A stretch of DNA of 64,000 bases from Erythrobacteraceae bacterium (GCA_947479055.1 CANJYE010000012.1:1-64000); one strand, 5' to 3'; numbered from the stretch's first letter, positions 8,423 through 17,330 are shown. Notes: generated by a model from the letters alone, not told the origin. Made by a program: numbers and translations.

Positions 8423-8618
8423 GTGACAAAGATGACAGCGCGTCATTCTGAATTATCAGATATTATTATGCTTTTTCAATAATATGCCCGAGGCGCGACA
8501 GGGTGACATTGCGCAAAGCCAATCAAGGCTGGCGTTGCATGGTTCCGGACGATCAGAAAGAGCCGCAGCGACGATGGCAGGCTCCGTCTGTGTAGGAAAT
8601 TGTTGATTGCGTCGCTTG
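8423..8618 (+). repeat. Copy 2 of a ~196-bp three-block structured element
   Basis: Blocks A (8423-8446), B (8485-8508) and C (8547-8618) repeat those of 152-348 with gaps of 38 and 38 bases. Block A folds as ATGAC/GTCAT around loop AGCGC; relative to copy 1 the closing pair changes from G-C to A-T. Block C holds a seven-pair stem AGCGACG/CGTCGCT. The AT-rich A-B spacer holds ATATTATT/AATAATAT around ten bases. The element occupies most of the gap between convergent genes (8379-8677), where nothing else is recognisable. Confidence 0.7.
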
Positions 8619-8677
8619 GCAAAGATCTGATCGGTTCGTGTCGCGCCCTTCGCTGGCGTCAGTGTTCCCCCGCCCCC

Positions 8678-9247
8678 TCAAGAAACCAGTGCAGGCTGGT
8701 CGCCAAGCAGTTCGGAGAAGCTGCGTACCGGGCGGCTGCCGTCCCATTCCGCCCGGGCCTGGCGCATGGCGGCGCAGACGGCGGGCCAGAAGGTCGATTC
8801 GATGATCTCGATATAGCCGCCGGTGGTGGCGGTGGCATCGAGATAGCACATCCGGTCGCCTGCGCCGTTCTTCGCGTCGAATGCCTGCGTGCAGCCCTGC
8901 GCCAGCATCCGCGCCACCAGCGCATCATAATCGCCCTGATCGAGCATGACGTGATGATAGAGCCCGCCCACCGGCGGTTCGGGACTGGTGGCGAGGAAAT
9001 CATTGTAGGGGCCGGCCGCATCGCCGATCGTGTCGATCAGTTCGATCTGCATGTCGCCGTGATAGCCGCAGGCAACCTCGCATTCCTGATTGGTCGGCTG
9101 GCCTTTGTGGACCTGATCGAACAGCGGGAACACTCCGCGAAAGAACGGCCCCGCACCCATCACATTGGTCCAGAAATCCATTGCGGCATCCAGCGTGCCG
9201 GGCTTAATGATATAGGCCAGCTGAACGACATCCGTGCGATTGCTCAT
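8678..9247 (-). CDS. VOC family protein (glyoxalase-like)
   Basis: A 189-residue vicinal-oxygen-chelate protein. It starts MSNRTDVVQLAYIIKPGTLD; its core shows QIELIDT and YHHVMLDQGDYDALV, where Glu and His fit metal ligands, followed by GGYIEIIE. Proteins of this style (glyoxalase_4 or epimerase-like) occur beside P450 and CoA-pathway genes, but the reaction is undetermined. It follows a ferredoxin gene on the same strand by 19 bases. The ATG at 9247 has a GGGAGAG site just upstream; an open frame further upstream runs into the ferredoxin gene and is rejected. Confidence 0.82.
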   Translation of the reverse strand: MSNRTDVVQLAYIIKPGTLDAAMDFWTNVMGAGPFFRGVFPLFDQVHKGQPTNQECEVACGYHGDMQIELIDTIGDAAGPYNDFLATSPEPPVGGLYHHVMLDQGDYDALVARMLAQGCTQAFDAKNGAGDRMCYLDATATTGGYIEIIESTFWPAVCAAMRQARAEWDGSRPVRSFSELLGDQPALVS

Positions 9248-9266
9248 CTTACTCTCCCTCTTGGTC

Positions 9267-9587
9267 TCAGCCCTGTCCGGCCGGGGTATGGACCACCAGC
9301 CCGTCCAGCGCATCGCTGGTGACGATCTGGCAGGCCAGGCGCGAATTGGGCTGGCGCTTGTCTTCCAGAATATCGAGCATTTCATCCTCGGTCATCCGTG
9401 GCGGGGCCAGCCGGTCGACCCATTCGGCGGCAACCAGCACGTGGCAGGTGGCGCAGGAACAGGCCCCGCCGCATTCGGCCTCGATTTCCTCGATATCGTT
9501 CTCGATCGCGACTTCGACGAGGCTGAGCCCACCGCCGGCCTCCACTTCCTGCCGCTTGCCCGACGAGCTGATGAATACGACCTTCAT
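9267..9587 (-). CDS. [2Fe-2S] ferredoxin, adrenodoxin type
   Basis: A 106-residue plant/vertebrate-type [2Fe-2S] ferredoxin. Cluster ligands C39, C45, C48 (ECGGACSCATC) and C86 (RLACQIV) follow the adrenodoxin/putidaredoxin pattern. Such proteins pass electrons from an NAD(P)H-dependent reductase to P450s or Rieske oxygenases. It is cotranscribed with a VOC protein. Either the Rieske oxygenase (416-1840) or one of the CYP101-like P450s could be its partner. No reductase gene is visible in the window, so the reductase must lie elsewhere. Confidence 0.93.
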   Translation of the reverse strand: MKVVFISSSGKRQEVEAGGGLSLVEVAIENDIEEIEAECGGACSCATCHVLVAAEWVDRLAPPRMTEDEMLDILEDKRQPNSRLACQIVTSDALDGLVVHTPAGQG

Positions 9588-9712
9588 GGCGACTCCATAT
9601 AATAGACATGCATTAATTGCCCCTCTGCTGGATCACAGGGCAGACGTAAAGTCTCGCTGCGCCATTGCTGCTTTATCGTCGCTGCAATGGCAAGTCAGCC
9701 AATCGCAATGGT

Positions 9713-10672
9713 TCAGCCAGCAGCGCTGGCGGCGTCGAGCAATGCCAGTTCCTCCGGCGAAAGTCTGACCTCGACCGCATCGAGCGTCTTGCCAAGCTGT
9801 TCGACCGTACTGGCACTGACCACCGGCGAGGTGACATCGGGCTGGGCCAGCAGCCAGGCGAGCGCGATCTGGGCGTGGGTAATTCCGCGTGCGGCCGCGA
9901 TCGGGTCCATCGCGGCAAGAATGCGATCCCCACGTTCACCGAGGTAACGCTCGACGAGAGGCTTGCGGCTGCTCCCTTCAAGATCGGCCGGGGTCCGGTA
10001 TTTGCCGGTCAGATAGCCGCTGGCCAGCGCGAAATAGGGGAAAACAGCAAGGCCATGCTGGCGGCAGATCACCTGCAAGGGCCCCTCGAATGCGGCCCGG
10101 TCATGGAGATTATAGAGCGGCTGGAGGCTCTGGTAGGCTGGCAAGCCCTCACGCGCGGCAGTATCGAGCGCCAGTGCCAGCCGTTCCGGCGAATAGTTGG
10201 AAGCGCCGACCGCCCGCACCTTGCCCGCCGCAATCAGCCGGGCGAAGCCTGCCAGCGTATCTTCCGGCGGCGTGGTGCCGTCATCAAAATGGGTCACATA
10301 AAGGTCGATATGATCGGTCTGGAGCCGCCGCAGCGATGCTTCCACCGCCTGTTCGACATAGGCCGCCGACAGCCCTTTCAGGCCCGGCCCCATCTCCAGC
10401 CCGAACTTGGTCGACAGCATGATCTTCCCGCGCCGCCCGCCGCCCTGTGCCAGCCATTCGCCAATCACGCTTTCCGAGGCGCCCGGCGCAGTCCCGCCGA
10501 AGATCGAATAGACATCGGCAGTGTCGACCGCATTGAAACCGCGATCGACAAAGGCGTCTAGCAGGCGGAAAGCCTTGGCCTTGTCCACTGTCCAGCCGAG
10601 CACGTTGCCGCCAAAGGTCAGCGGTGAAACAGTCAGTCCGCTTGTTCCGACAGGACGAAATTCCAGGGTCAC
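9713..10672 (-). CDS. Aldo/keto reductase
   Basis: A 319-residue aldo/keto reductase barrel. The tetrad is recognisable as D50 and Y55 (AVDTADVY), K89 (LSTKF) and H128 (VTHFD). The start chosen is GTG at 10672, which has GGGAGAG a few bases upstream and begins VTLEFRPVGTSGL, the usual family opening. The enzyme would reduce or oxidise a carbonyl/alcohol group with NADPH. It is divergent from the thiolase at 10901, so both may share a control region at 10673-10900, in which no operator was recognised. Confidence 0.9.
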   Translation of the reverse strand: MTLEFRPVGTSGLTVSPLTFGGNVLGWTVDKAKAFRLLDAFVDRGFNAVDTADVYSIFGGTAPGASESVIGEWLAQGGGRRGKIMLSTKFGLEMGPGLKGLSAAYVEQAVEASLRRLQTDHIDLYVTHFDDGTTPPEDTLAGFARLIAAGKVRAVGASNYSPERLALALDTAAREGLPAYQSLQPLYNLHDRAAFEGPLQVICRQHGLAVFPYFALASGYLTGKYRTPADLEGSSRKPLVERYLGERGDRILAAMDPIAAARGITHAQIALAWLLAQPDVTSPVVSASTVEQLGKTLDAVEVRLSPEELALLDAASAAG

Positions 10673-10900
10673 ACATTCTCTCCCATTTTCTTGCCTGCAC
10701 CCTGTCATGCTCCGCGCGAAGGGCAAGTCCCTTTCTCTGTCAGGCAAGGGGAGGTTCACCCGACACACCGGACAGGACCAATCGATTCATGCCACTTTAT
10801 TTTGCGCCTGCGAAGGAATAGGGGGCTGTCAACGGGCGCGTCCGCTTTCCCATAGGGATGGCTTGCGTCGCCTTCCCGAATTGCCAGGAGGAACCCTACC

Positions 10901-12091
10901 GTGCCCCTTAGCCAGCCTATCTACCTCGTTTCCGGAGTGCGCACCGCGATCGGTGATTTCGGCGGCGGGCTCAAGAGCCTGAAGCCCGACCAGCTGGCCA
11001 CGCTGGTGCTGAGCGAAGCCATTGCCCGCGCCGGGATCGATGCCGCCGATGTTGGCCATGTCGTGATCGGCCAGGTCATCCAGAGCGAACCGCGCGATGC
11101 CTATCTGGCCCGGGTCGCGGCGGTGAACGCCGGCGTGCCGGTGGCCACCCCCGCGCTGACGATCAACCGCCTGTGCGGATCAGGGCTCGAATCGATCATC
11201 CTCGCCGCCCGCATCGTCGCCGATGGCGAAACCGACATTGCTGCCGCCGGTGGGACCGAAAGCATGAGCAACGCGCCGCATGTGCTTAAAAGCGCGCGCT
11301 GGGGCAACAAGATGGGCGACATGGTGATGCTCGACGCCATGCTCGAATCGCTGCAGGATCCGTTCGGCCACGGCCATATGGGCGTGACGGCGGAAAACGT
11401 GGCGGAACGCTACCAGATCACGCGCGAATCGCAGGATGCGCTGGCGGTGGAAAGCCACCGGCGGGCCGCCCACGCGATCGCCGAAGGCCGTTTCAAGAGC
11501 CAGATCCTGCCGATCGAGATCAAGTCCCGCAAGGGCAGCACTTTCTTCGACACCGACGAACATGTGCGCGGCGATGCCTCGATGGAGCAGATGGGCAGCC
11601 TCAAGCCGGCCTTCAAGAAAGACGGCACTGTCACCGCCGCCAATGCCTCGGGCATCAACGATGCCGCTGCCGCAGTGATCGTGGCCTCCGAAACGGCGGT
11701 CAGGGAACGCGGCCTGAAGCCAATGGCCCGGATCGTTTCCTGGGGCCACGCGGCGGTCGAACCGGAAGTGATGGGCATCGGCCCGATCAAGGCCGTGCCG
11801 ATCGCGCTGGAACGGGCGGGCCTCACCATCGACGATATCGACGTAATCGAATCCAACGAAGCCTTCGCGGTGCAGGCCTGTGCCGTGGCGCAGGAACTTG
11901 GCTTCGATCCCGCCAAGGTCAATCCCAACGGCAGCGGCATCTCGCTGGGCCATGCGGTGGGCGCGACCGGCGCAGTGATCACGGTCAAGGCGATGTACGA
12001 ACTGGAACGGACCGGCGGGCGCTATGGCCTGCTCACCATGTGCATCGGTGGCGGCCAGGGCATCGCCATGGTGATCGAACGCTGCAGCTGA
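10901..12091 (+). CDS. Thiolase (acetyl-CoA acyltransferase)
   Basis: A 396-residue thiolase with a full catalytic set: nucleophile C92 (NRLCGSG), H351 (GHAVGATG) and C381 (MCIGGGQG). It should cleave a 3-ketoacyl-CoA with CoA, or run the reverse condensation. The start is GTG with an AGGAGG site seven bases upstream. Within the cluster it is the natural last step of beta-oxidation after the ACAD pair, crotonase and a dehydrogenase. It contrasts with the thiolase-like gene at 24054-25205, which lacks the nucleophilic Cys. Confidence 0.93.
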   Translation: MPLSQPIYLVSGVRTAIGDFGGGLKSLKPDQLATLVLSEAIARAGIDAADVGHVVIGQVIQSEPRDAYLARVAAVNAGVPVATPALTINRLCGSGLESIILAARIVADGETDIAAAGGTESMSNAPHVLKSARWGNKMGDMVMLDAMLESLQDPFGHGHMGVTAENVAERYQITRESQDALAVESHRRAAHAIAEGRFKSQILPIEIKSRKGSTFFDTDEHVRGDASMEQMGSLKPAFKKDGTVTAANASGINDAAAAVIVASETAVRERGLKPMARIVSWGHAAVEPEVMGIGPIKAVPIALERAGLTIDDIDVIESNEAFAVQACAVAQELGFDPAKVNPNGSGISLGHAVGATGAVITVKAMYELERTGGRYGLLTMCIGGGQGIAMVIERCS

Positions 12092-12115
12092 GCGGGGTGG
12101 TTGCCGGACGGTCGT

Positions 12116-13033
12116 TCACGCCACCGACAGCGTTTCGACTTCCGCCAGCAGTTCGCGAACCAGCACTTCACCCGCCGGCGCGATTGGCCGGGCGGACGGG
12201 TAGCCGATCACGGCCGGAATCGGGAAATTCATCTCATCCAGCGCGATGGTGCGCATCTGGCCCCGCGCGACCTCCTCTGCCGCCATCGACGGGGGTAGCG
12301 AGGTGATCATGTCGGTCGTCCGCACCAGCGCACGGATAATGCCGATATCATCGCTTTCGACGAAGTAGGAATAGATGTCGCGCCCCTCGGGAGTGATCGG
12401 ATCGCCGATCTGCCTGCCCAGCCATGCGGCATACCACTTGGGCAGGATCGGCGCCGCGATCGGATAGGCGAGGCAATCCACCGCGCTCGGCTTTTCCAGC
12501 GCCAGCAACGGATGATCGGGATTGCACACCAGCACCATCGGCGGCAGCGTGATGTCCACCCATTCGATCCGGTGGTCGCGCACTTCCGGCGGTGGCCCGA
12601 CGTAGAGATCGGCCCCGCCCGACAGCATGTTGTCGATCAATTCGTCGATCGCACCGACCCGGACGGAAAAGCGCAGGTCGGGATAGCGGCTCAGCATCCG
12701 GCCCAGCGCCGGGCCAAGCAGCCCTTCAGCCAGCCAGGCATCGCAACCGACGATCAACCGGCCCGACTGGAGGTTTTTCATCAGATCCAGCTCGCGCCTC
12801 AGATTGGCCAGTTGCGCCAGCGTCTGCCTGGCCGACTGGATCACGGTCAGACCGAAAGCAGTGGGGCTGACATCGCGCCGCGAGCGTTCGAACAGTTCGA
12901 CCCCATATTCCTCTTCGAGGTTGCGGATGCTCTGGGTCAGGGCGGACTGGGTCAGCCCGACAGCATCCGCTGCCCGGCGAAAATTGCGCTGCTCGGCAAG
13001 CGCGACGACATGTTGAAGCTGACGCAGGTTCAT
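12116..13033 (-). CDS. LysR-family transcriptional regulator
   Basis: A 305-residue LysR regulator. The N-terminal winged helix covers about residues 1-60 (MNLRQLQHVVALAEQRNFRRA, LTQSALTQSIRNLEEEYG), followed by a periplasmic-binding-like effector domain. It is divergent from the CYP153-type P450 gene across 13034-13138, the classic layout for a LysR protein controlling the neighbouring operon. A palindrome AATGCGCATT sits in that gap. The effector is unknown but is presumably a pathway intermediate. Confidence 0.92.
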   Translation of the reverse strand: MNLRQLQHVVALAEQRNFRRAADAVGLTQSALTQSIRNLEEEYGVELFERSRRDVSPTAFGLTVIQSARQTLAQLANLRRELDLMKNLQSGRLIVGCDAWLAEGLLGPALGRMLSRYPDLRFSVRVGAIDELIDNMLSGGADLYVGPPPEVRDHRIEWVDITLPPMVLVCNPDHPLLALEKPSAVDCLAYPIAAPILPKWYAAWLGRQIGDPITPEGRDIYSYFVESDDIGIIRALVRTTDMITSLPPSMAAEEVARGQMRTIALDEMNFPIPAVIGYPSARPIAPAGEVLVRELLAEVETLSVA

Positions 13034-13054
13034 TCGACAAGTCTAACTTATCAA

Positions 13055-13064
13055 AATGCGCATT
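13055..13064. promoter_or_regulatory. Palindrome AATGCGCATT in the LysR/CYP153 divergent promoter
   Basis: A perfect ten-base palindrome lies between the LysR and P450 genes. Related sequences occur in front of the Rieske gene (TGCGCATT at 1878-1885) and between the ACAD operon and the AraC gene (GCGCATTA at 4898-4905). It could be part of an operator. The short length makes chance quite possible. Confidence 0.3.
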
Positions 13065-13138
13065 ACAATCGATTGGACAGCAAGGGTTGCGCGGGCGATA
13101 TGGGCATAGAACTTACCTGCCTTTCCGGGAGAATTGCC

Positions 13139-14395
13139 ATGGCCACCCAGGCGCTCGACACGTCCGATCCCTATGCCATCCCGCTCGACAAGATCGATGT
13201 CAGCGATCCCGGTATGTACCAGCGCGACGAGCACTGGGGCCTGTTCAAGCGCCTGCGCGAGGAAGACCCGGTCCATTACTGCGCCGACAGCGCCTATGGC
13301 CCTTACTGGTCGATTACCAAATATCACGACATTCTCGAAGCTGACAGCAACTTCAAAGCGTTCTCGTCCGACCACGGGGCGATCGCGCTCGACAGCGAGC
13401 GGATCACCGGAGCCACCGAGGATGCCACATCGATCGCGTCCTTCATATCCATGGACCCGCCCAAGCATGACGTGCAGCGCAAGATCGTAACCCCCGCTGT
13501 CGCGCCCTCGAACATCGCCCGACTGGAAGGGCTGATGCGCGAACGAACCAAGCGAATTCTGGACAGCGTGCCGATCGGTGAGGATTTCGACTGGGTCAGC
13601 ACGGTGTCGATCGAACTGACCCTGATGATGCTGGCGAACTTGATCGACTACCCGCTCGAAGAGCGCGCGCAGCTGAAGAACTGGTCCGACATAATTTCCG
13701 GCACCCCCGGCGACGGTGTGGTCGAATCGTGGGAACAGCGTGATCGTGAACTGAAGATTATGGCCGGCGCTTTTCTGGAAATGCGCGAAAAGCGCCGCGC
13801 GGAAGAGCCCAAGTCCGATCTCATTTCCATGCTGGCGCATTCACCTTTCGCCCAAGACATGAGCATGGTCGACTATGTCGCCAATGTCACCACGCTGATT
13901 GTGGGCGGCAACGACACCACGCGCAATTCGATGTCGGGCGGTGTCCTCGCCTTCCACGAAAACCCCGGCGAATGGGCCAAGTTCAAGGCCAACCCGGATC
14001 TGGTAGATAGCCTGGTCCCTGAGACCATCCGCTATCAGACGCCGGTGCTTTTCATGGGACGTCTGGCGACTCAGGACGTCGAAATGCGCGGGAAGATCAT
14101 CCGCAAGGGCGACAAGATCGCCATGTGGTACATCTCGGGCAATCGCGACGAGGAAGCGATCGAGAACGCCGACAGCTTCATTATCGACCGCGAGCGGCCT
14201 CGCCAGCACCTGTCGTTCGGCTTCGGCATCCACCGCTGCCTCGGCAACCGGCTGGCAGAAATGCAGCTTCGGGTGCTGTGGGAAGAAGTCGCCAAGAAGG
14301 ATTGGAACCACATCGAAGTGCTTGCACCGCCGACGCGCTCCTATTCCAACAATTTGCGTGGTATCGACGCCATGCCCGTCCGCATCCACGCCTGA
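13139..14395 (+). CDS. Cytochrome P450, CYP153 type
   Basis: A 418-residue soluble P450. Heme Cys is C367 in FGFGIHRCLGN; the oxygen-activating I-helix reads VGGNDTTRNS (about 255-264); E295/R298 form the ExxR pair. Segments such as LREEDPVHYC, MDPPKHDVQRK, VSIELT and MWYISGNRD match my memory of CYP153 alkane/fatty-acid omega-hydroxylases closely. A terminal hydroxylase for an alkyl chain or a branched or cyclic side chain is therefore likely. The next gene is a ferredoxin, the standard partner in such operons. The ATG at 13139 follows GGGAGAATTG. Divergent from LysR. Confidence 0.9.
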   Translation: MATQALDTSDPYAIPLDKIDVSDPGMYQRDEHWGLFKRLREEDPVHYCADSAYGPYWSITKYHDILEADSNFKAFSSDHGAIALDSERITGATEDATSIASFISMDPPKHDVQRKIVTPAVAPSNIARLEGLMRERTKRILDSVPIGEDFDWVSTVSIELTLMMLANLIDYPLEERAQLKNWSDIISGTPGDGVVESWEQRDRELKIMAGAFLEMREKRRAEEPKSDLISMLAHSPFAQDMSMVDYVANVTTLIVGGNDTTRNSMSGGVLAFHENPGEWAKFKANPDLVDSLVPETIRYQTPVLFMGRLATQDVEMRGKIIRKGDKIAMWYISGNRDEEAIENADSFIIDRERPRQHLSFGFGIHRCLGNRLAEMQLRVLWEEVAKKDWNHIEVLAPPTRSYSNNLRGIDAMPVRIHA

Positions 14396-14422
14396 CACTC
14401 GAGTTCACGGAAAACCGCAAAC

Positions 14423-14746
14423 ATGCCCAAAGTGACCTATATCGAAGCCGATGGCACCGAACATGTCGTAGATGCGCCCGAAGGCATTTCCGCGATGGAA
14501 GCCGCGCTGACCAACGACGTGCCGGGGATCGACGGCGATTGCGGCGGCCAGGCGGCCTGCGCCACCTGCCACGTGTTCGTTGATCCGGACTGGATCGAGC
14601 GGACCGGCCATGCCGATTCCGAGGTCGAATTGCCGATGATCGAGCTGAGCGAAGGCGTACAGGACAACAGCCGCCTTGCCTGCCAGATCAAGCTGACTGC
14701 CGCGCTCGACGGCCTCATCCTGCGGATGCCAGAAGCGCAATTCTGA
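14423..14746 (+). CDS. [2Fe-2S] ferredoxin partner of the CYP153-type P450
   Basis: A 107-residue adrenodoxin-type ferredoxin with ligands C40, C46, C49 and C87 (DCGGQAACATC, RLACQIK). It starts 27 bases after the P450 stop, so the two are surely cotranscribed. It carries electrons from a ferredoxin reductase to the P450 heme. The usual third gene of CYP153 operons, a FAD-containing reductase, is missing here; the next gene is an LLM-type flavin oxidoreductase after 150 bases. Confidence 0.94.
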   Translation: MPKVTYIEADGTEHVVDAPEGISAMEAALTNDVPGIDGDCGGQAACATCHVFVDPDWIERTGHADSEVELPMIELSEGVQDNSRLACQIKLTAALDGLILRMPEAQF

Positions 14747-14896
14747 TCCTAAAGGCGGCTCCCCAGTTACCGTGTTTGGGCCGCCCGGGCGGCGCAAGGC
14801 CATCGCATCACCCTTGCGCCGCCACTTCCCCGGCATATAGGATATTCCCCAGAGGAGCGGTCCGCAGGGGACGCGCCGCCTGTTCGGGGAGTTTTC

Positions 14897-15787
14897 ATGC
14901 AGTTCTGGAACCTGTTGGCCTTTGTCGAGGACGAGCAGCTGCTCGATGCCGCCAGGGCATGCGAAGACATCGGTTTCGATGCTGTCGGCGTGTCCGACCA
15001 TCTGTTTATCCCCGAAGTGATCAACTCGCCCTATCCCGGCTCCAAGGCCGACGGGGCCAAGCCGTTCTTCACGATCGAACAGAAGTGGTCGTTCCCCGAT
15101 CCCTTCGTCGCGCTGGGAATGATGGCCGCCGCGACCACTCGCGTGAGATTGTTCCAGAGTATCTACATCATGGCGCCACGCAACCCGATCGAAGTGGCCA
15201 AAGCCACCGGCACGCTGGCCACGCTCGCGCCGGGGCGGCTGACGGTCTGCCCGGCGGTGGGCTGGATGAAGGATGAATTCGACGTCTATGGCGTCGAATT
15301 CCACAAGCGCGGCAAGCGCACCGACGAGATGATCGACGTGCTGCGCAAGCTGTGGAGCGGCGAGATCGTCGAGCATGAGGGCGAATTCTTCTCCTTCCCC
15401 CGCATGCGTTCGCTGCCGTGCCCGGGCGATCTGCCGATCATTTCCTGTGGACCGAGCGAGCCGGTGATGCGGCGCGCGGCGCAGCGCTGCAATGGCTGGA
15501 TGGATGCGCTGACCAACCTCGACACCCTGCCCGAACGGCTCGCCACGCTTAAGCAGATGCGCGAGGATGCCGGTCGGGCGAACGAACCGTTCGAGATCAT
15601 CATCATCCCCGGCCCGCAAATCGGGGGCAGGCTGACGGTGGACGATCTCAAGCGGGCGGAAGACCTTGGCGCCACCGCGATGCAATTCCTCCCGGCCTTC
15701 TTCCACCTCGGCAAGCGCTCCACCCTCGACGAGAAGAAGCGGCTGTGGGAGGACTTCGCCGAAAAGATCATGCGCCACTTCCAGTAG
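14897..15787 (+). CDS. LLM-class flavin/F420-dependent oxidoreductase
   Basis: A 296-residue luciferase-like (LLM) barrel protein. It shows GFDAVGVSDHLFIP near the N-terminus, TRVRLFQSIYIMAPRNP and RLTVCPAVGW, features of the F420-dependent TIGR03619-like group. The cofactor could be F420 or FMN; many LLM proteins of proteobacteria are of unknown cofactor use. It may oxidise an alcohol or aldehyde or insert oxygen next to a ketone. A GGGGAG ribosome site precedes the ATG. It lies between the P450/ferredoxin pair and a convergent acyl-CoA ligase. Confidence 0.82.
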   Translation: MQFWNLLAFVEDEQLLDAARACEDIGFDAVGVSDHLFIPEVINSPYPGSKADGAKPFFTIEQKWSFPDPFVALGMMAAATTRVRLFQSIYIMAPRNPIEVAKATGTLATLAPGRLTVCPAVGWMKDEFDVYGVEFHKRGKRTDEMIDVLRKLWSGEIVEHEGEFFSFPRMRSLPCPGDLPIISCGPSEPVMRRAAQRCNGWMDALTNLDTLPERLATLKQMREDAGRANEPFEIIIIPGPQIGGRLTVDDLKRAEDLGATAMQFLPAFFHLGKRSTLDEKKRLWEDFAEKIMRHFQ

Positions 15788-15802
15788 TGCGCAGCTTCCC
15801 AG

Positions 15803-17308
15803 TCAGCCGGGCTGGGCCATCCTGGCGATCCGTTCCTCGCGCAGCTGGCTGCGGCGGGCCTTGCCGGCATCATCGCGCAGGTTCTCGGCTACGAACTCGA
15901 AACTGCGCGGAATCTTGTAAGGCACGATCCGGGTCTTGAGGAACGCCACCAGCTCGTCATGCGTGGGTTCGGCCTGTCCCGGCGCGCATTGCACGATGGC
16001 GTGGACCGTGGCGATCATGTCTTCGTGCGGCAGGCCGATGACGATGCTCGACTGGATCGCCGGATGAGCATCGAGCGCCGCCTCGACCTCGGCCGGGAAG
16101 ACATTGGCCCCGCCGGTCACGATCATGTCGGTGCGACGATCGGCGATGTAGAGCCAGCCGCCCGGGTCGAGCCAGCCAAGATCGCCGACCGACCCCGCTG
16201 CCCCCACTTCGCGCCGTTCCGCGCCGATGTAGTGATAGCTTTTCGTGTCCGGATTGTCGGGCAGGAAGAAGATTTCACCCACTTCGCCCGGCGGCAGCTC
16301 GTTCCCTTCGGGATCGAGGATCTGGATGCGCGCGCCCGGCTGGCAGCGCCCGACCGAACCCTGGTGCTCCAGCCATTCGCTGCCCGTGATCAGCGTCGTC
16401 CCCTGCCCTTCGGTGCCGCCATAACCTTCGTAGATGCGGTCCGGGCCGAGCCAGTCAATCCACGCCTGCTTGAGCCAAACCGGGCAGATCGAGGCGCTGT
16501 GCAGGACCACATTGAGGTGACTGAGATCATAGCGACCCCGCACCTCTTCGCCCAGCCGCCAGATCCGGTTCATCATGGTGGGGACGATGAAGGTCCAGTC
16601 GATCTTGTGGCAAGCGAACAGCTCCAGCGCCTCCACTTCGTCGAAACGCGGCATCAGCACGGCATGATTGCCGACAAACAGCCCCAGCATGGTGCACATG
16701 AACGGGCCGTTGTTGTAAAGCGGGCCGGGCAGCAGGATCGCGCCATCGACCTGCTGGCCCTGGATCGGGGCCATCGGATCGAAGGTTGCGTCCTTGTGCG
16801 CGACGATCACCTTGGGCCGCCCGGTGCTGCCACCGGAGCTCATTGCCTTCCAGTATGTCGCCACGGCCGAAGGCAACGCCTCTGCCGACAGGGCGGGATC
16901 GGGCCGGAACCCCGCCGGGATACGCTGGCGCGCGACGATCTCGTCTGGCCCGCCCACGACCAGCGCGGGGTTGACCAGATCGACGATCGCCTGCGCTTCG
17001 ATCAGTGGCAGCCGCCACGAGATCGGGTGCGGGGTTGCGCCGCATTTCCACGCGGCGAAGGCGGCTTCGACCACCTCGATGCCGTTGGGCAGGCAGATCG
17101 TGACGAAATCGTCCTGCCCTACGCCCATCGCCTGGAACTGGCGGGCAAGACGGTTGGAACTTTCATCGAGTTCGCGCCGGGTGACGGTCCGATCGGCGAT
17201 GGTCACCGCTGGCCGGTCGGGATCGCGGTCAGCATGGAAGCGCAGGATGTCGCTCAGCGGCATGCCCTTCTGGCCGACCAGCGCCATGATGCTTGCAATC
17301 TGGGTCAA
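15803..17308 (-). CDS. AMP-forming acyl-CoA synthetase/ligase
   Basis: A 501-residue ANL-superfamily enzyme. The phosphate-binding loop is SSGGSTGRPKV (about 181-191); the hinge region reads LYIADRRTDMIVTGGANVFP; the late catalytic Lys is K483 in DDAGKARRSQ. It activates a carboxylic acid to an AMP-ester and then the CoA thioester. It is the second gene after a P450 (17331-18515) at 22 bases, suggesting that the oxidised side chain or opened ring is directly activated for beta-oxidation. The substrate acid is not predictable. Confidence 0.9.
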   Translation of the reverse strand: MTQIASIMALVGQKGMPLSDILRFHADRDPDRPAVTIADRTVTRRELDESSNRLARQFQAMGVGQDDFVTICLPNGIEVVEAAFAAWKCGATPHPISWRLPLIEAQAIVDLVNPALVVGGPDEIVARQRIPAGFRPDPALSAEALPSAVATYWKAMSSGGSTGRPKVIVAHKDATFDPMAPIQGQQVDGAILLPGPLYNNGPFMCTMLGLFVGNHAVLMPRFDEVEALELFACHKIDWTFIVPTMMNRIWRLGEEVRGRYDLSHLNVVLHSASICPVWLKQAWIDWLGPDRIYEGYGGTEGQGTTLITGSEWLEHQGSVGRCQPGARIQILDPEGNELPPGEVGEIFFLPDNPDTKSYHYIGAERREVGAAGSVGDLGWLDPGGWLYIADRRTDMIVTGGANVFPAEVEAALDAHPAIQSSIVIGLPHEDMIATVHAIVQCAPGQAEPTHDELVAFLKTRIVPYKIPRSFEFVAENLRDDAGKARRSQLREERIARMAQPG

Positions 17309-17330
17309 ACGATTCTCTCCAAGCCTGTCG

